From: a virus
DNA: 63,210 nt
IMG/VR virus record: IMGVR_UViG_3300031722_000029
Coordinates: 1-63,210 of that record
Direction: 5' to 3' (one strand)
Position numbers and translations under genes: made by a program
Notes under the pieces: generated by a model
What the model saw: the letters and a program-made list of their open reading frames with translations, nothing else
What the model was told of the DNA's origin: nothing
Database searches by the model: none
In this document: one piece after another, positions 31,641-38,813 of the stretch
Layout of the letters: each line of letters opens with the position of its first letter
Position numbering within the stretch: position 1 is the stretch's first letter

Positions 31641-31938
31641 GAGGGATGTTGAGAGGCGCTTTGTAGCACGACTTAAGAAGGAGCTAGGCCTACGTAGTGC
31701 TAAGCTCAAGGCAATAGCCAACTCTGGATGGCCTGACAGGTTGATACCGCTGCCTAATGGGTTGTCAGTTTATGTTGAACTCAAAGCGCCTGGGCGCGAG
31801 AAGAATACCTCAGCGCACCAGGAAGATGTTATAGCCTATTTAAAGTCTTGTAATGTGCCTGTGTTAGTAACTTCATCACATGAAGACGCCATAAACTTCT
31901 GCATACACCATAGTTTGAGGAAGGTTGCGCCAGAATGA
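31633..31938 (+). CDS. VRR-NUC domain nuclease
   Basis: ATG at 31633 has GGAG 5 bases upstream and gives 101 residues. The PD-(D/E)xK core of VRR-NUC reads GWPDRLIPLPNG...YVELKAPG (near 36-60), followed by HQEDVIAYL. Such stand-alone phage VRR-NUC enzymes are structure-specific nucleases, often cutting Holliday junctions, and are typically coupled to an SNF2-type helicase. The next gene is exactly that, with a 4-base overlap. Confidence 0.9.
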   Translation: MLERDVERRFVARLKKELGLRSAKLKAIANSGWPDRLIPLPNGLSVYVELKAPGREKNTSAHQEDVIAYLKSCNVPVLVTSSHEDAINFCIHHSLRKVAPE

Positions 31939-33347
31939 CTGACCTTACCAACTGGGTACCGCCGCAGCCATGGGTGCCGCATGACTACCAAAAGGAAGCC
32001 GTGCAGCATATCTTGCAGATGCCCGGCAGCGGGTTGCTGCTAAAGCCCGGTAAAGGCAAGACATCGTCCCTGCTAGCTGCGTTCAAAATACTGCAGAACA
32101 AAGGCCTAGTCAATGCCGTCTTAATTGTTGCCCCATTACGTGTTATTAAATTTACTTGGGCGCAAGAGGCAGAGAAGTGGATTGATTTCGAGCACTTTAA
32201 GTTCATTACACTACATGGGCCTAATAAAGACGCTGACTTGAAGAAGAAGGCGGACGTGTACCTTATCAACTTTGAAGGCTTGATTTGGTTATTGCCTAAA
32301 TTGGCAAAGCTGAGCGTGTGGCCATTTCAGATGTTGGTAATCGATGAGTCAACAAAGTTGAAGGCCTACGATTCTAAACGATTCAAACTACTAAAGCCTT
32401 TGTTGTCAAAGTTCAAGCGACGAGTTATTTTGACAGGCACGCCGGCACCAAATTCACTCATGGACTTGTTCTCTCAAATGTACATAGTAGATCAGGGCAA
32501 AGCGCTTGGCAGGTACATCACACATTTCCGCAACAGCTTCTTTACGCTGGATACCTCTAGGTCAAAACCTGGTGAGCCGCCTAATGCCTGGAACTACGTA
32601 CTAAACCAGGGTGCTGACGTCGAAATAAAGGAGCGTATTAAGCACTTGGTATACACTAGCGATGGCCCAGAGTATACGTTTGGCCAAGAGCCACTAATAA
32701 ACGACCTCTACGTAGAGCTACCACCGGCTGCTAAAAAGCAGCACAAGAACATGCTTAAGTTGCTTATGGCCCAAGTAGAAGAGGGCGTCGTACTCGCTGC
32801 AAATGCCGCTGTTGCTATGGGTAAGTGCATACAGATTGCCAACGGGGCGCTCTACACAGACGACCAATACAACTACGAGGTGCTGCATGATGGTAAGCTA
32901 GACGTGGTAGAAGATTTGCTAGAGGAACTTAGTGGTAGCCCAGTGCTTATTTGGTATCATTTTAGAAGCGATATTGCGCGTCTGCAAGCTAAGTTCCCTG
33001 GAGAGGTTTTCACGGCTAAGTCTAAACCAGACATTGTTGAGAGATGGAATGATGGCAAGATACCAATCATGTACGTGCATCCAATGAGTGCGGCACATGG
33101 TTTGAACTTACAAAAGCCAAGCAACACTATGATTTTCTTCTCAATACCGTGCTCGTCAGAGGGTTACCAGCAGGCTATTGCTAGGCTTGCCCGCCAAGGC
33201 CAAAAGCACCAAGTTACTGTGCACAGGATACTATCACGCGGTACCGTGGACGAGTCTTTGATTAAGACGCTAGCTAGGCGCGACGCTAACCAAGCATCAC
33301 TAATTGCCGACTTGAAGGAATTTTGGCATGGTAACAAAGACCTGTAA
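31935..33347 (+). CDS. SNF2-like DEAD/H-box helicase or translocase
   Basis: The 470-residue SF2 enzyme has motif I KPGKGKT (37-43), motif II DEST (137-140), motif III LTGTPAPN (167-174) and motif VI QAIARLARQGQ near residue 420. It partners the upstream VRR-NUC nuclease in junction processing or replication restart. It overlaps the next HNH gene by 20 bases. Confidence 0.9.
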   Translation: MTDLTNWVPPQPWVPHDYQKEAVQHILQMPGSGLLLKPGKGKTSSLLAAFKILQNKGLVNAVLIVAPLRVIKFTWAQEAEKWIDFEHFKFITLHGPNKDADLKKKADVYLINFEGLIWLLPKLAKLSVWPFQMLVIDESTKLKAYDSKRFKLLKPLLSKFKRRVILTGTPAPNSLMDLFSQMYIVDQGKALGRYITHFRNSFFTLDTSRSKPGEPPNAWNYVLNQGADVEIKERIKHLVYTSDGPEYTFGQEPLINDLYVELPPAAKKQHKNMLKLLMAQVEEGVVLAANAAVAMGKCIQIANGALYTDDQYNYEVLHDGKLDVVEDLLEELSGSPVLIWYHFRSDIARLQAKFPGEVFTAKSKPDIVERWNDGKIPIMYVHPMSAAHGLNLQKPSNTMIFFSIPCSSEGYQQAIARLARQGQKHQVTVHRILSRGTVDESLIKTLARRDANQASLIADLKEFWHGNKDL

Positions 33348-33972
33348 AGTTTGTGGTGAATCTAAAGAAGCTGTTAAAGGCACTTGGGTTACCTTGCGAG
33401 GCATGCCAGAGGGTAAAACATGCTTGGCATGCAAAGTAAGCATAGCAAAAGCTATCAGGACTACTGAAGAGGGCCGGGAAAAGTATAACGCGTACTTCTT
33501 GGCGAGATATTACAAAGACCCCAATGTTAGGGTTAAGCTAAACGAATGCAACAGGCTAAGACGCAGCACCCCAGAGGGCGCCAGCTACGCCAAAGCAGCA
33601 ACCCTAAAAAGTTCACGAAAGATACGTGCTACTGAGGTAGGTAAGGCAGCGCATAGTGCCAGGAACTTGGCGTGGGCTGCTCGAAATCCTGACAAACACA
33701 ACGCCCGTGGCATGTTGAGGCATGTCTCTAAGCTACACCGTACACCTGCATGGGCGGACCTACGGGCAATACAGGAGTTCTACACGCTAGCCACGCAGCT
33801 TACTGCTAGCACTGGTATTGTGCATTCCGTTGACCATGTAATACCTCTACGTGGAAAACTAGTCAGTGGCCTACACGTGCACAATAATTTGCAAGTAATA
33901 ACGAAAACAGCGAACAGTTCCAAGGGAAACAAATTTGATCTGGAAGAGTTTAACAGCAAACACGTGATATAA
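33328..33972 (+). CDS. HNH endonuclease with N-terminal zinc ribbon
   Basis: The 214-residue protein has CKVCGESKEAVKG...CLAC at the start, a basic middle with repeated (S/T)xEG and RxxTEVGK-like segments, and a C-terminal HNH core (HSVDHVIPL ... GLHVHNN ... SSKGNK). It is the full-length version of the family that includes 3365-3886 and the broken 24769-25341. It starts inside the helicase gene, as mobile endonucleases often do. Confidence 0.87.
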   Translation: MVTKTCKVCGESKEAVKGTWVTLRGMPEGKTCLACKVSIAKAIRTTEEGREKYNAYFLARYYKDPNVRVKLNECNRLRRSTPEGASYAKAATLKSSRKIRATEVGKAAHSARNLAWAARNPDKHNARGMLRHVSKLHRTPAWADLRAIQEFYTLATQLTASTGIVHSVDHVIPLRGKLVSGLHVHNNLQVITKTANSSKGNKFDLEEFNSKHVI

Positions 33973-33995
33973 TAATCATTCTTGACGGAGATACT

Positions 33996-34754
33996 ATGTT
34001 CGAGGTTCGCAGAAGTAGGCACGGCAAGGCAGCACTAGTAGTGGGCGGGAAAAGCATTCTGAAATTCATAATGCTGGATGGAAACGGGCCTAAGTTTGGT
34101 TCGGCAGATTCTAGTGAGTTCTACTCAGAGTTCAACAAGACTCTGGTGATGACCGAAGAGGCTGCAGCCATCTCCTTCCTAAAGGCAGTAAAGCAAGGCT
34201 TCAGGCACAATGCTGAAGTTATTCAATTCTTAATGAAGGAAATTTTGATGAAAAATTTGTCAGATTTGACACTCGACGAGATCGTAACGCGCTATAATAG
34301 CATTGCTGTGTCGGCAGGCAAGAAGCCGCGTAAGTCCTTTGATTCAAAGGCAGCCGGGCTCGCGGCGCTTGAAAAGCTGGATGCAGAAGTAGGAGTGGCC
34401 ACGCCTGCGCAAGAGCAAGCGGCTACAACGTCAACCCAACGAAGGAGTAACAAAATGAACCAACAAGTCGAAGGTACTGAAGTCAAAGAAGTCAAGGCTC
34501 GCGGTAAGGGCATCGGCACCCGCGCTATGGAATTGCTGATCGAAGGCAAGTCCACGCAAGAAGTCATTGATACCGTCAAGGCCGAAATTCCAGATGCCAA
34601 CCCCACTGGGGCTACAATTGCATGGTACAAGAACAAGCTGCGCCAAGAAGGTAAGCTTGCTAAGCCGGTCAAGAAGGAAAAAGTTGCCAAGGCTGACAAG
34701 GTCGTTGCCGAAGTTGCTGAAGGTGAAGTCGACCAGGACGCAGAAGGCGAGTAA
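33996..34754 (+). CDS. multi-segment protein sharing a helix-turn-helix-like domain with the 5839 product
   Basis: The 252-residue frame starts after ACGGAG. Residues 1-85 are one domain; about 85-130 (LTLDEIVTRYNSIAVSAGKKPRKSF) is a second module; 168-215 (GIGTRAMELLIEGKS...ATIAWYKNKLR) matches the 5839 protein. An internal ATG at 34455 has a strong GAAGGAG site and would give a 99-residue protein equal to the third part. The gene may thus produce two proteins. A terminator follows. Confidence 0.7.
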   Translation: MFEVRRSRHGKAALVVGGKSILKFIMLDGNGPKFGSADSSEFYSEFNKTLVMTEEAAAISFLKAVKQGFRHNAEVIQFLMKEILMKNLSDLTLDEIVTRYNSIAVSAGKKPRKSFDSKAAGLAALEKLDAEVGVATPAQEQAATTSTQRRSNKMNQQVEGTEVKEVKARGKGIGTRAMELLIEGKSTQEVIDTVKAEIPDANPTGATIAWYKNKLRQEGKLAKPVKKEKVAKADKVVAEVAEGEVDQDAEGE

Positions 34755-34769
34755 TACAGCGCCAAGAGT

Positions 34770-34796
34770 AAAGCCCATTAACGTGGGCTTTATTTC
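34770..34796 (+). terminator. intrinsic terminator after the 33996 gene
   Basis: AAAGCCCA and TGGGCTTT pair over 8 bases around a 6-base loop, followed by ATTTCT. It ends the polymerase-helicase unit 15 bases after the stop. Confidence 0.85.
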
Positions 34797-34828
34797 TGAC
34801 TTCTTATACATTCTTACGGAGGTACATA

Positions 34829-35080
34829 ATGCCGGGTATTGATGCAGTTTTGGAAACAAGGGGCGGAACGCATGGCGTGTTCGAAGAGTCCGCCATTACT
34901 GTACAGCGCCTAAAATATGAAATGCGCCAAGCGCCTAACTGGAAAAGCTTGTCAGCAGCCCAAAAAGAAGCCCTCGAAATGACCCAACACAAAATTGGGC
35001 GAATTTTACACGGTGATCCCAACTTCGCTGATCATTGGGTCGACGCCCAAGGCTACTTAAAATTGGCAGAACCAAAATGA
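34829..35080 (+). CDS. DUF6378-like protein, 83 residues
   Basis: A GGAGG site precedes the ATG. The product has the family pattern LETRGGTHGVFEESA...LKYEMR...ALEMTQHKIGRILHGDPNFADHWVDAQGYLKL. Such small proteins are frequent in phages next to nucleotide-metabolism genes; function unknown. The stop overlaps the thymidylate synthase start. Confidence 0.8.
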   Translation: MPGIDAVLETRGGTHGVFEESAITVQRLKYEMRQAPNWKSLSAAQKEALEMTQHKIGRILHGDPNFADHWVDAQGYLKLAEPK

Positions 35081-35889
35081 ATAACTGGGAGCAAGACTAC
35101 ATCAACCTAGTGGGCGAAGTCATTGACAACGGCTTTATTGCAGACTCACGTGCTGGGCTGACATACTCATTGCCTTTTAAGACTATTACCATTCCGCTTG
35201 ACGAAGGCTTTCCATTACTGACCACTCGTAAGATGTTTCCCGCCGGTGTGTTCGGTGAGCTTGCTGGGTTTGTTCGTGGCGCTGAGGACTTGACTACCTA
35301 CGAGAAGTTCGGCTGTAAGTATTGGCGTGACAACGCTGCAGCTTGGTCGTTTAACCAAGACTTGGCAGTTGAAGACTGGCAGATTGGCCGATCATACGGG
35401 GCTATTTGGCGTGACTTTGGCGGGGTTGACCAGCTGAAGCAAGTAATTCAACAGTTGAAAGCAGACCCGTTGTCTAGGCGCCACGTGGTTAGTGCTTGGG
35501 ACCCGGCGGCAAAAGCAGCGCTCCCATCATGCCACATCTTGTATCAGTTCTACGCCCGAAATGGCGAGTTGCACTGTGGTGTAATGATGCGTTCTGTTGA
35601 CTTGTGTGTAGGTCTACCAAGCGACATCATTCTATATGCACTGCTCACAGAGTTGATTGCCAAAGATACTAGGCTTAAGCCTAAGTCACTGACATTCTTC
35701 TTCGGCGATTGCCATGTCTACGCAAATCACATTGAGCAGTTCCGCGCTAAGCAAGCTTGTCAGGCACCGCTTGAATCGCCGAGCCTAGTGCTTAGCTCTA
35801 CCGCCACAACTCTACTGTTCACCCCCGCTGAGGCCACTATCTGTAACTACGAGAGCGGCCCCACAATTTCATACACGTTTAATGCTTGA
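35077..35889 (+). CDS. thyA: thymidylate synthase (ThyA type)
   Basis: The 270-residue enzyme methylates dUMP to dTMP with methylene-tetrahydrofolate. LLTTRK (48-52), the catalytic cysteine in LPSCHILYQF (C152) and RSVDLCVGLPSD (172-183) are present. ATG at 35077 overlaps the previous stop. Together with the dCMP deaminase it forms a dCMP to dTMP route. Both folate-dependent function and size are typical. Confidence 0.95.
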   Translation: MNNWEQDYINLVGEVIDNGFIADSRAGLTYSLPFKTITIPLDEGFPLLTTRKMFPAGVFGELAGFVRGAEDLTTYEKFGCKYWRDNAAAWSFNQDLAVEDWQIGRSYGAIWRDFGGVDQLKQVIQQLKADPLSRRHVVSAWDPAAKAALPSCHILYQFYARNGELHCGVMMRSVDLCVGLPSDIILYALLTELIAKDTRLKPKSLTFFFGDCHVYANHIEQFRAKQACQAPLESPSLVLSSTATTLLFTPAEATICNYESGPTISYTFNA

Positions 35890-35896
35890 GGATAAC

Positions 35897-36448
35897 ATGA
35901 ATAAAATTACTAAACAATGGATCAAGGACAAAATTCGTAAGGCAGACTATACGCGCATTCCAGACTCTACAGTGACCATCTGTAATATTACCTTAGAGAA
36001 TGGGTTCTCAGTACGCGGTGAGTCGGCTTGCATTGATCCGGCTAATTTTGACGAATGGACTGGCGCCGACTTGGCATTCAAAGACGCGTTCGAAAAGCTT
36101 TGGCAGCTTGAAGGCTACCTGTTGGCCGAGGGTCTTTGGATTCAGCGTGAGTGTCCTGAGGTTAAAGACTTTGGCTGGGCTATTAGGCAGCTCAAGGCCA
36201 ACAAGAAGGTTGCCCGCAAAGGTTGGAACGGCAAAGGTATGTGGTTGTCGTACTCGCCTGGCGTAGCCTGTGTACGCTACACTAACTTCTGGTCTAAGGC
36301 GAATCGTGCCTGGGCTGAAGGGCAGCCTAATGGTGATGCTGAAGTATTACCGTGCATTGCCATGAAGACGGCTGACGACAAGATTCTTATGGGCTGGCTA
36401 GCATCTCAGACTGACATGCTAGCCGAAGACTGGGTAGTTGTCGAGTAA
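35897..36448 (+). CDS. tad2: Gp49-like domain fused to Tad2 (DUF2829), putative anti-Thoeris protein
   Basis: ATG at 35897 has a GAGGAT site; an upstream ATG at 35882 overlaps thyA. Residues 20-80 (PDSTVTICNITLENGFSV...CIDPANFD...LWQLEGYLL) match the Gp49/66 phage family. Residues 91-183 (FGWAIRQLKANKKVARKGWNGKGM ... WLASQTDMLAEDW) match DUF2829, the Tad2 fold. Tad2 proteins sequester the cyclic ADP-ribose signal made by Thoeris ThsB and so block the defence. That activity is inferred here. It is the last gene of the early arm. Confidence 0.8.
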   Translation: MNKITKQWIKDKIRKADYTRIPDSTVTICNITLENGFSVRGESACIDPANFDEWTGADLAFKDAFEKLWQLEGYLLAEGLWIQRECPEVKDFGWAIRQLKANKKVARKGWNGKGMWLSYSPGVACVRYTNFWSKANRAWAEGQPNGDAEVLPCIAMKTADDKILMGWLASQTDMLAEDWVVVE

Positions 36449-36557
36449 AGAGCAGCGGGTTGTCAACTTGTCCAGCGATGCGTGTGGCTAAGCCCTAGGC
36501 TCCATGCAAGCAACAGCGCAAAGAAGGTGATGACGAGCTGGAGAAAGAAATCAGTAG
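36449..36557 (+). ncRNA. second copy of the structured RNA motif
   Basis: Bases 36449-36534 align with 28303-28390, identical in AGAGCAGCGG, GTTGTCAACTT, GCTAAG(C/T)CCTAGG and AAGCAA(C/T)AG. The central hairpin (GCGTG 36480-36484 with CATGC 36503-36507) has a different stem from the first copy but the same loop. A GAAAGA-loop hairpin (36539-36554) follows, as in the first copy. It begins directly after a stop codon and ends before the convergent terminator, so it would form the 3' end of the early transcript. Confidence 0.55.
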
Positions 36558-36560
36558 CAA

Positions 36561-36591
36561 CAGTGGGCCACTAAAATTAGCTGGCCCACTG
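36561..36591. terminator. bidirectional hairpin between the convergent arms
   Basis: CAGTGGGCCA and TGGCCCACTG form a 10-bp perfect stem with an 11-base loop, placed between the last rightward gene and the last leftward gene. T-tracts are weak on both sides, but position supports a two-way terminator. Confidence 0.65.
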
Positions 36592-36593
36592 CC

Positions 36594-38813
36594 TTATTCA
36601 CGATGCCCCATAGCGCCATGTACGTAGCTGTCCTCAATAGGCTGTCCAGCGCCACGTACTGCGCGCTCAGCCATATCCTGCAACCAGCCTAGCCCACCTT
36701 CCAGCTTTGGCTTGGCAAAGTACATATTCTTACCAAGTGCTGAGCCTGCGTAGTTATTCAAACCCTTCATAGCACTTAACACACCAACTGGCGCTGCTAC
36801 ACCGGATAGTGCAATGCGCGTAGCCGGATCAATGGCGTCGCCTAGCATGCCAAGCCCCATGTACGTAGTGCCTGCAACAGCGGGTAACGTACTGGCTGCT
36901 AAGAATGGTAATGTACGTGCGCCAGTAGGCGGCGGGGTCGTACCGGCTTCAGCTGATCGACGTGTTAGTTTTGCAATATCTCTAGCGTCTTCAATAGATT
37001 GTCGCTCTGCAGGGCTGAATACATAGTCACCTGCATGTGACTGTTTGGTTGTGTTACGCAGTAGTGACGAGTTGCCTAACCCAGCAAGGTCAGGGCTTAC
37101 TGATGGGTCAACCATCTTGCGCACAAGCGCCGACTTCATGGCTTGTTGACCTTGCGGCGTGGTGTGTGCCATTATGTCTTTGGCTATACTAGTTTCTTGT
37201 GGTGAGAGCGCTTTGTTAGCCACGGTGTCAACGTCCATGTTTCCATTGATGATGTTTCTAATCATAGTAGACTTGGAGTCAAGCTTAGTGGGGTCACGGA
37301 AAGGCATTACTTCGTCTTTGTAAAAGCCTCGTGCGTCTTTCCATGCTTTATTAAGCGCCGAGTTACCCTCTTGGCTGCCCCATGCATCAAGGTCTTTGTT
37401 AAACGCACTAAAAATAGTGGCAGCGTGCTTTACCGCTTCGCCGTCTAATCCAGCAGGTAGTGTGCCATTCTCATACTGTGTATGCAGTTTATCGTACCAA
37501 GCGCCGAGCCGTTTGCGCAAGAACTGCGCATCGTCAAAGCCAAGTTCCTGCGGATACTTGAATGGTGTCATCTTGGTGACGTTGGCACTTGTAGCTGGGT
37601 TGATAATCAAACCATTCTGGGCTCCAGTATCATCTGCGAGCCCCATCATCTTCTTCAGAGTAGAGTTGTTCTTGAACTCGTCAAACAACTCTGGGTAGTC
37701 AGCTAGCGCTGAGTCAGTAGCCATCTTGGCACGATCTGGCCTAATAGGTGTAAGGTTGGGGCTGCGGCCGGCAATATCCGCCACATCCTTGAACTTGGCA
37801 CTAGCAGCCCTCTTTACTTGGTCAAACTTGTCCAACACACCCTGTACGATGGATGAACCTTCACTACCTGCTGGCGTGGTGGCAATTCCATCAACAGTGT
37901 CTTCAAGTACTCGGCGGGTAGCATCTTGTTGCTTTTGCATGTCACCGGAGCGCCCAGACCAAAATGGCCTATTGGCGTTTTCAATGCTAGCCCACTCGCT
38001 AGTAGGATCAATATCACCAATGGTGGTAGGCACACCTTTGGATTGAGCCAGTTGGTATAGTCTTCTTTTCTCAATATCTGTCCAAGTTGTTTCGGGTAGA
38101 CTCACGCCCAGCTTTTTGGCCAGCGCTCTTGCAGAGTCGGGTATAAGTTCTGGTGAAGCATGCAGCGCCTTGCCTAGTACACTGGAAAAGCCCCTACCGA
38201 CAGCATTACCTGCAGCACCTGCAATACCACCCGCGCCTACGTTAAATAGCGTACCGTTTTCCTCATTGGAGGCAACTGGCGTTACAAGTCCTTGCGCACC
38301 GCCTTGTAGTGCAGCGCCACGCGCTGTGCTCAAAGCTGCGGCTGCTTTCTCAGGCAACGCAGCAGGCAATGCCATTGAAGCAACCATGTCAGGAAGTCCA
38401 TGACCAAGCATGCCTGGTGTAGTGTCCATCAACGGCTTATCGCTTACGGCTGCTGCATCAATATCAGCTCGAGCATTGGGGAATACGCTAGGCACCACCT
38501 TGTTAATGCCTTGCTTTGCACGGTTCTGTACGTCTACAAACCGCTTACCAGCACCGGCTAATGTCTGTGCTGTCGCTTTGTTTATGGGGATACCACTGTC
38601 ATACGTCGGCCAATCACCGGGTAATGGCACAGTGGCTTGTAGCGTGGAGCCGCCTTCGAATGGCTCCTCTTTTACTTGCTGTTTTCCTAGGATATCCTCA
38701 AGCACTAACCTGCGAGTACGCGCGTCCCTAGCGCCTTGCATTGAGGCGTTAACCTCCGCCACAGCCTCCGGGCTGTCTGAGAACATATCCTTAAGTGTAA
38801 GACCTCGAGCCAT
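36594..38813 (-). CDS. large internal virion / DNA-ejection-type protein
   Basis: The 739-residue protein begins MARGLTLKDMFSDSPEA. Residues 150-220 are Ala/Gly-rich and could insert into a membrane; long helical stretches follow; residues 640-700 (PFLAASTLPAVAGTTYMGLGMLGDA ... LSGVAAPVGVL) are hydrophobic again. Such architecture and its place at the end of the virion operon fit an ejected internal protein of podoviruses. No enzyme motif seen. Confidence 0.65.
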   Translation of the reverse strand: MARGLTLKDMFSDSPEAVAEVNASMQGARDARTRRLVLEDILGKQQVKEEPFEGGSTLQATVPLPGDWPTYDSGIPINKATAQTLAGAGKRFVDVQNRAKQGINKVVPSVFPNARADIDAAAVSDKPLMDTTPGMLGHGLPDMVASMALPAALPEKAAAALSTARGAALQGGAQGLVTPVASNEENGTLFNVGAGGIAGAAGNAVGRGFSSVLGKALHASPELIPDSARALAKKLGVSLPETTWTDIEKRRLYQLAQSKGVPTTIGDIDPTSEWASIENANRPFWSGRSGDMQKQQDATRRVLEDTVDGIATTPAGSEGSSIVQGVLDKFDQVKRAASAKFKDVADIAGRSPNLTPIRPDRAKMATDSALADYPELFDEFKNNSTLKKMMGLADDTGAQNGLIINPATSANVTKMTPFKYPQELGFDDAQFLRKRLGAWYDKLHTQYENGTLPAGLDGEAVKHAATIFSAFNKDLDAWGSQEGNSALNKAWKDARGFYKDEVMPFRDPTKLDSKSTMIRNIINGNMDVDTVANKALSPQETSIAKDIMAHTTPQGQQAMKSALVRKMVDPSVSPDLAGLGNSSLLRNTTKQSHAGDYVFSPAERQSIEDARDIAKLTRRSAEAGTTPPPTGARTLPFLAASTLPAVAGTTYMGLGMLGDAIDPATRIALSGVAAPVGVLSAMKGLNNYAGSALGKNMYFAKPKLEGGLGWLQDMAERAVRGAGQPIEDSYVHGAMGHRE

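Noticed and set aside
34266-34298. promoter TTGACA/TATAAT inside the 33996 gene
   Set aside because: The boxes are good but the spacer is 21 bases, too long for sigma70.
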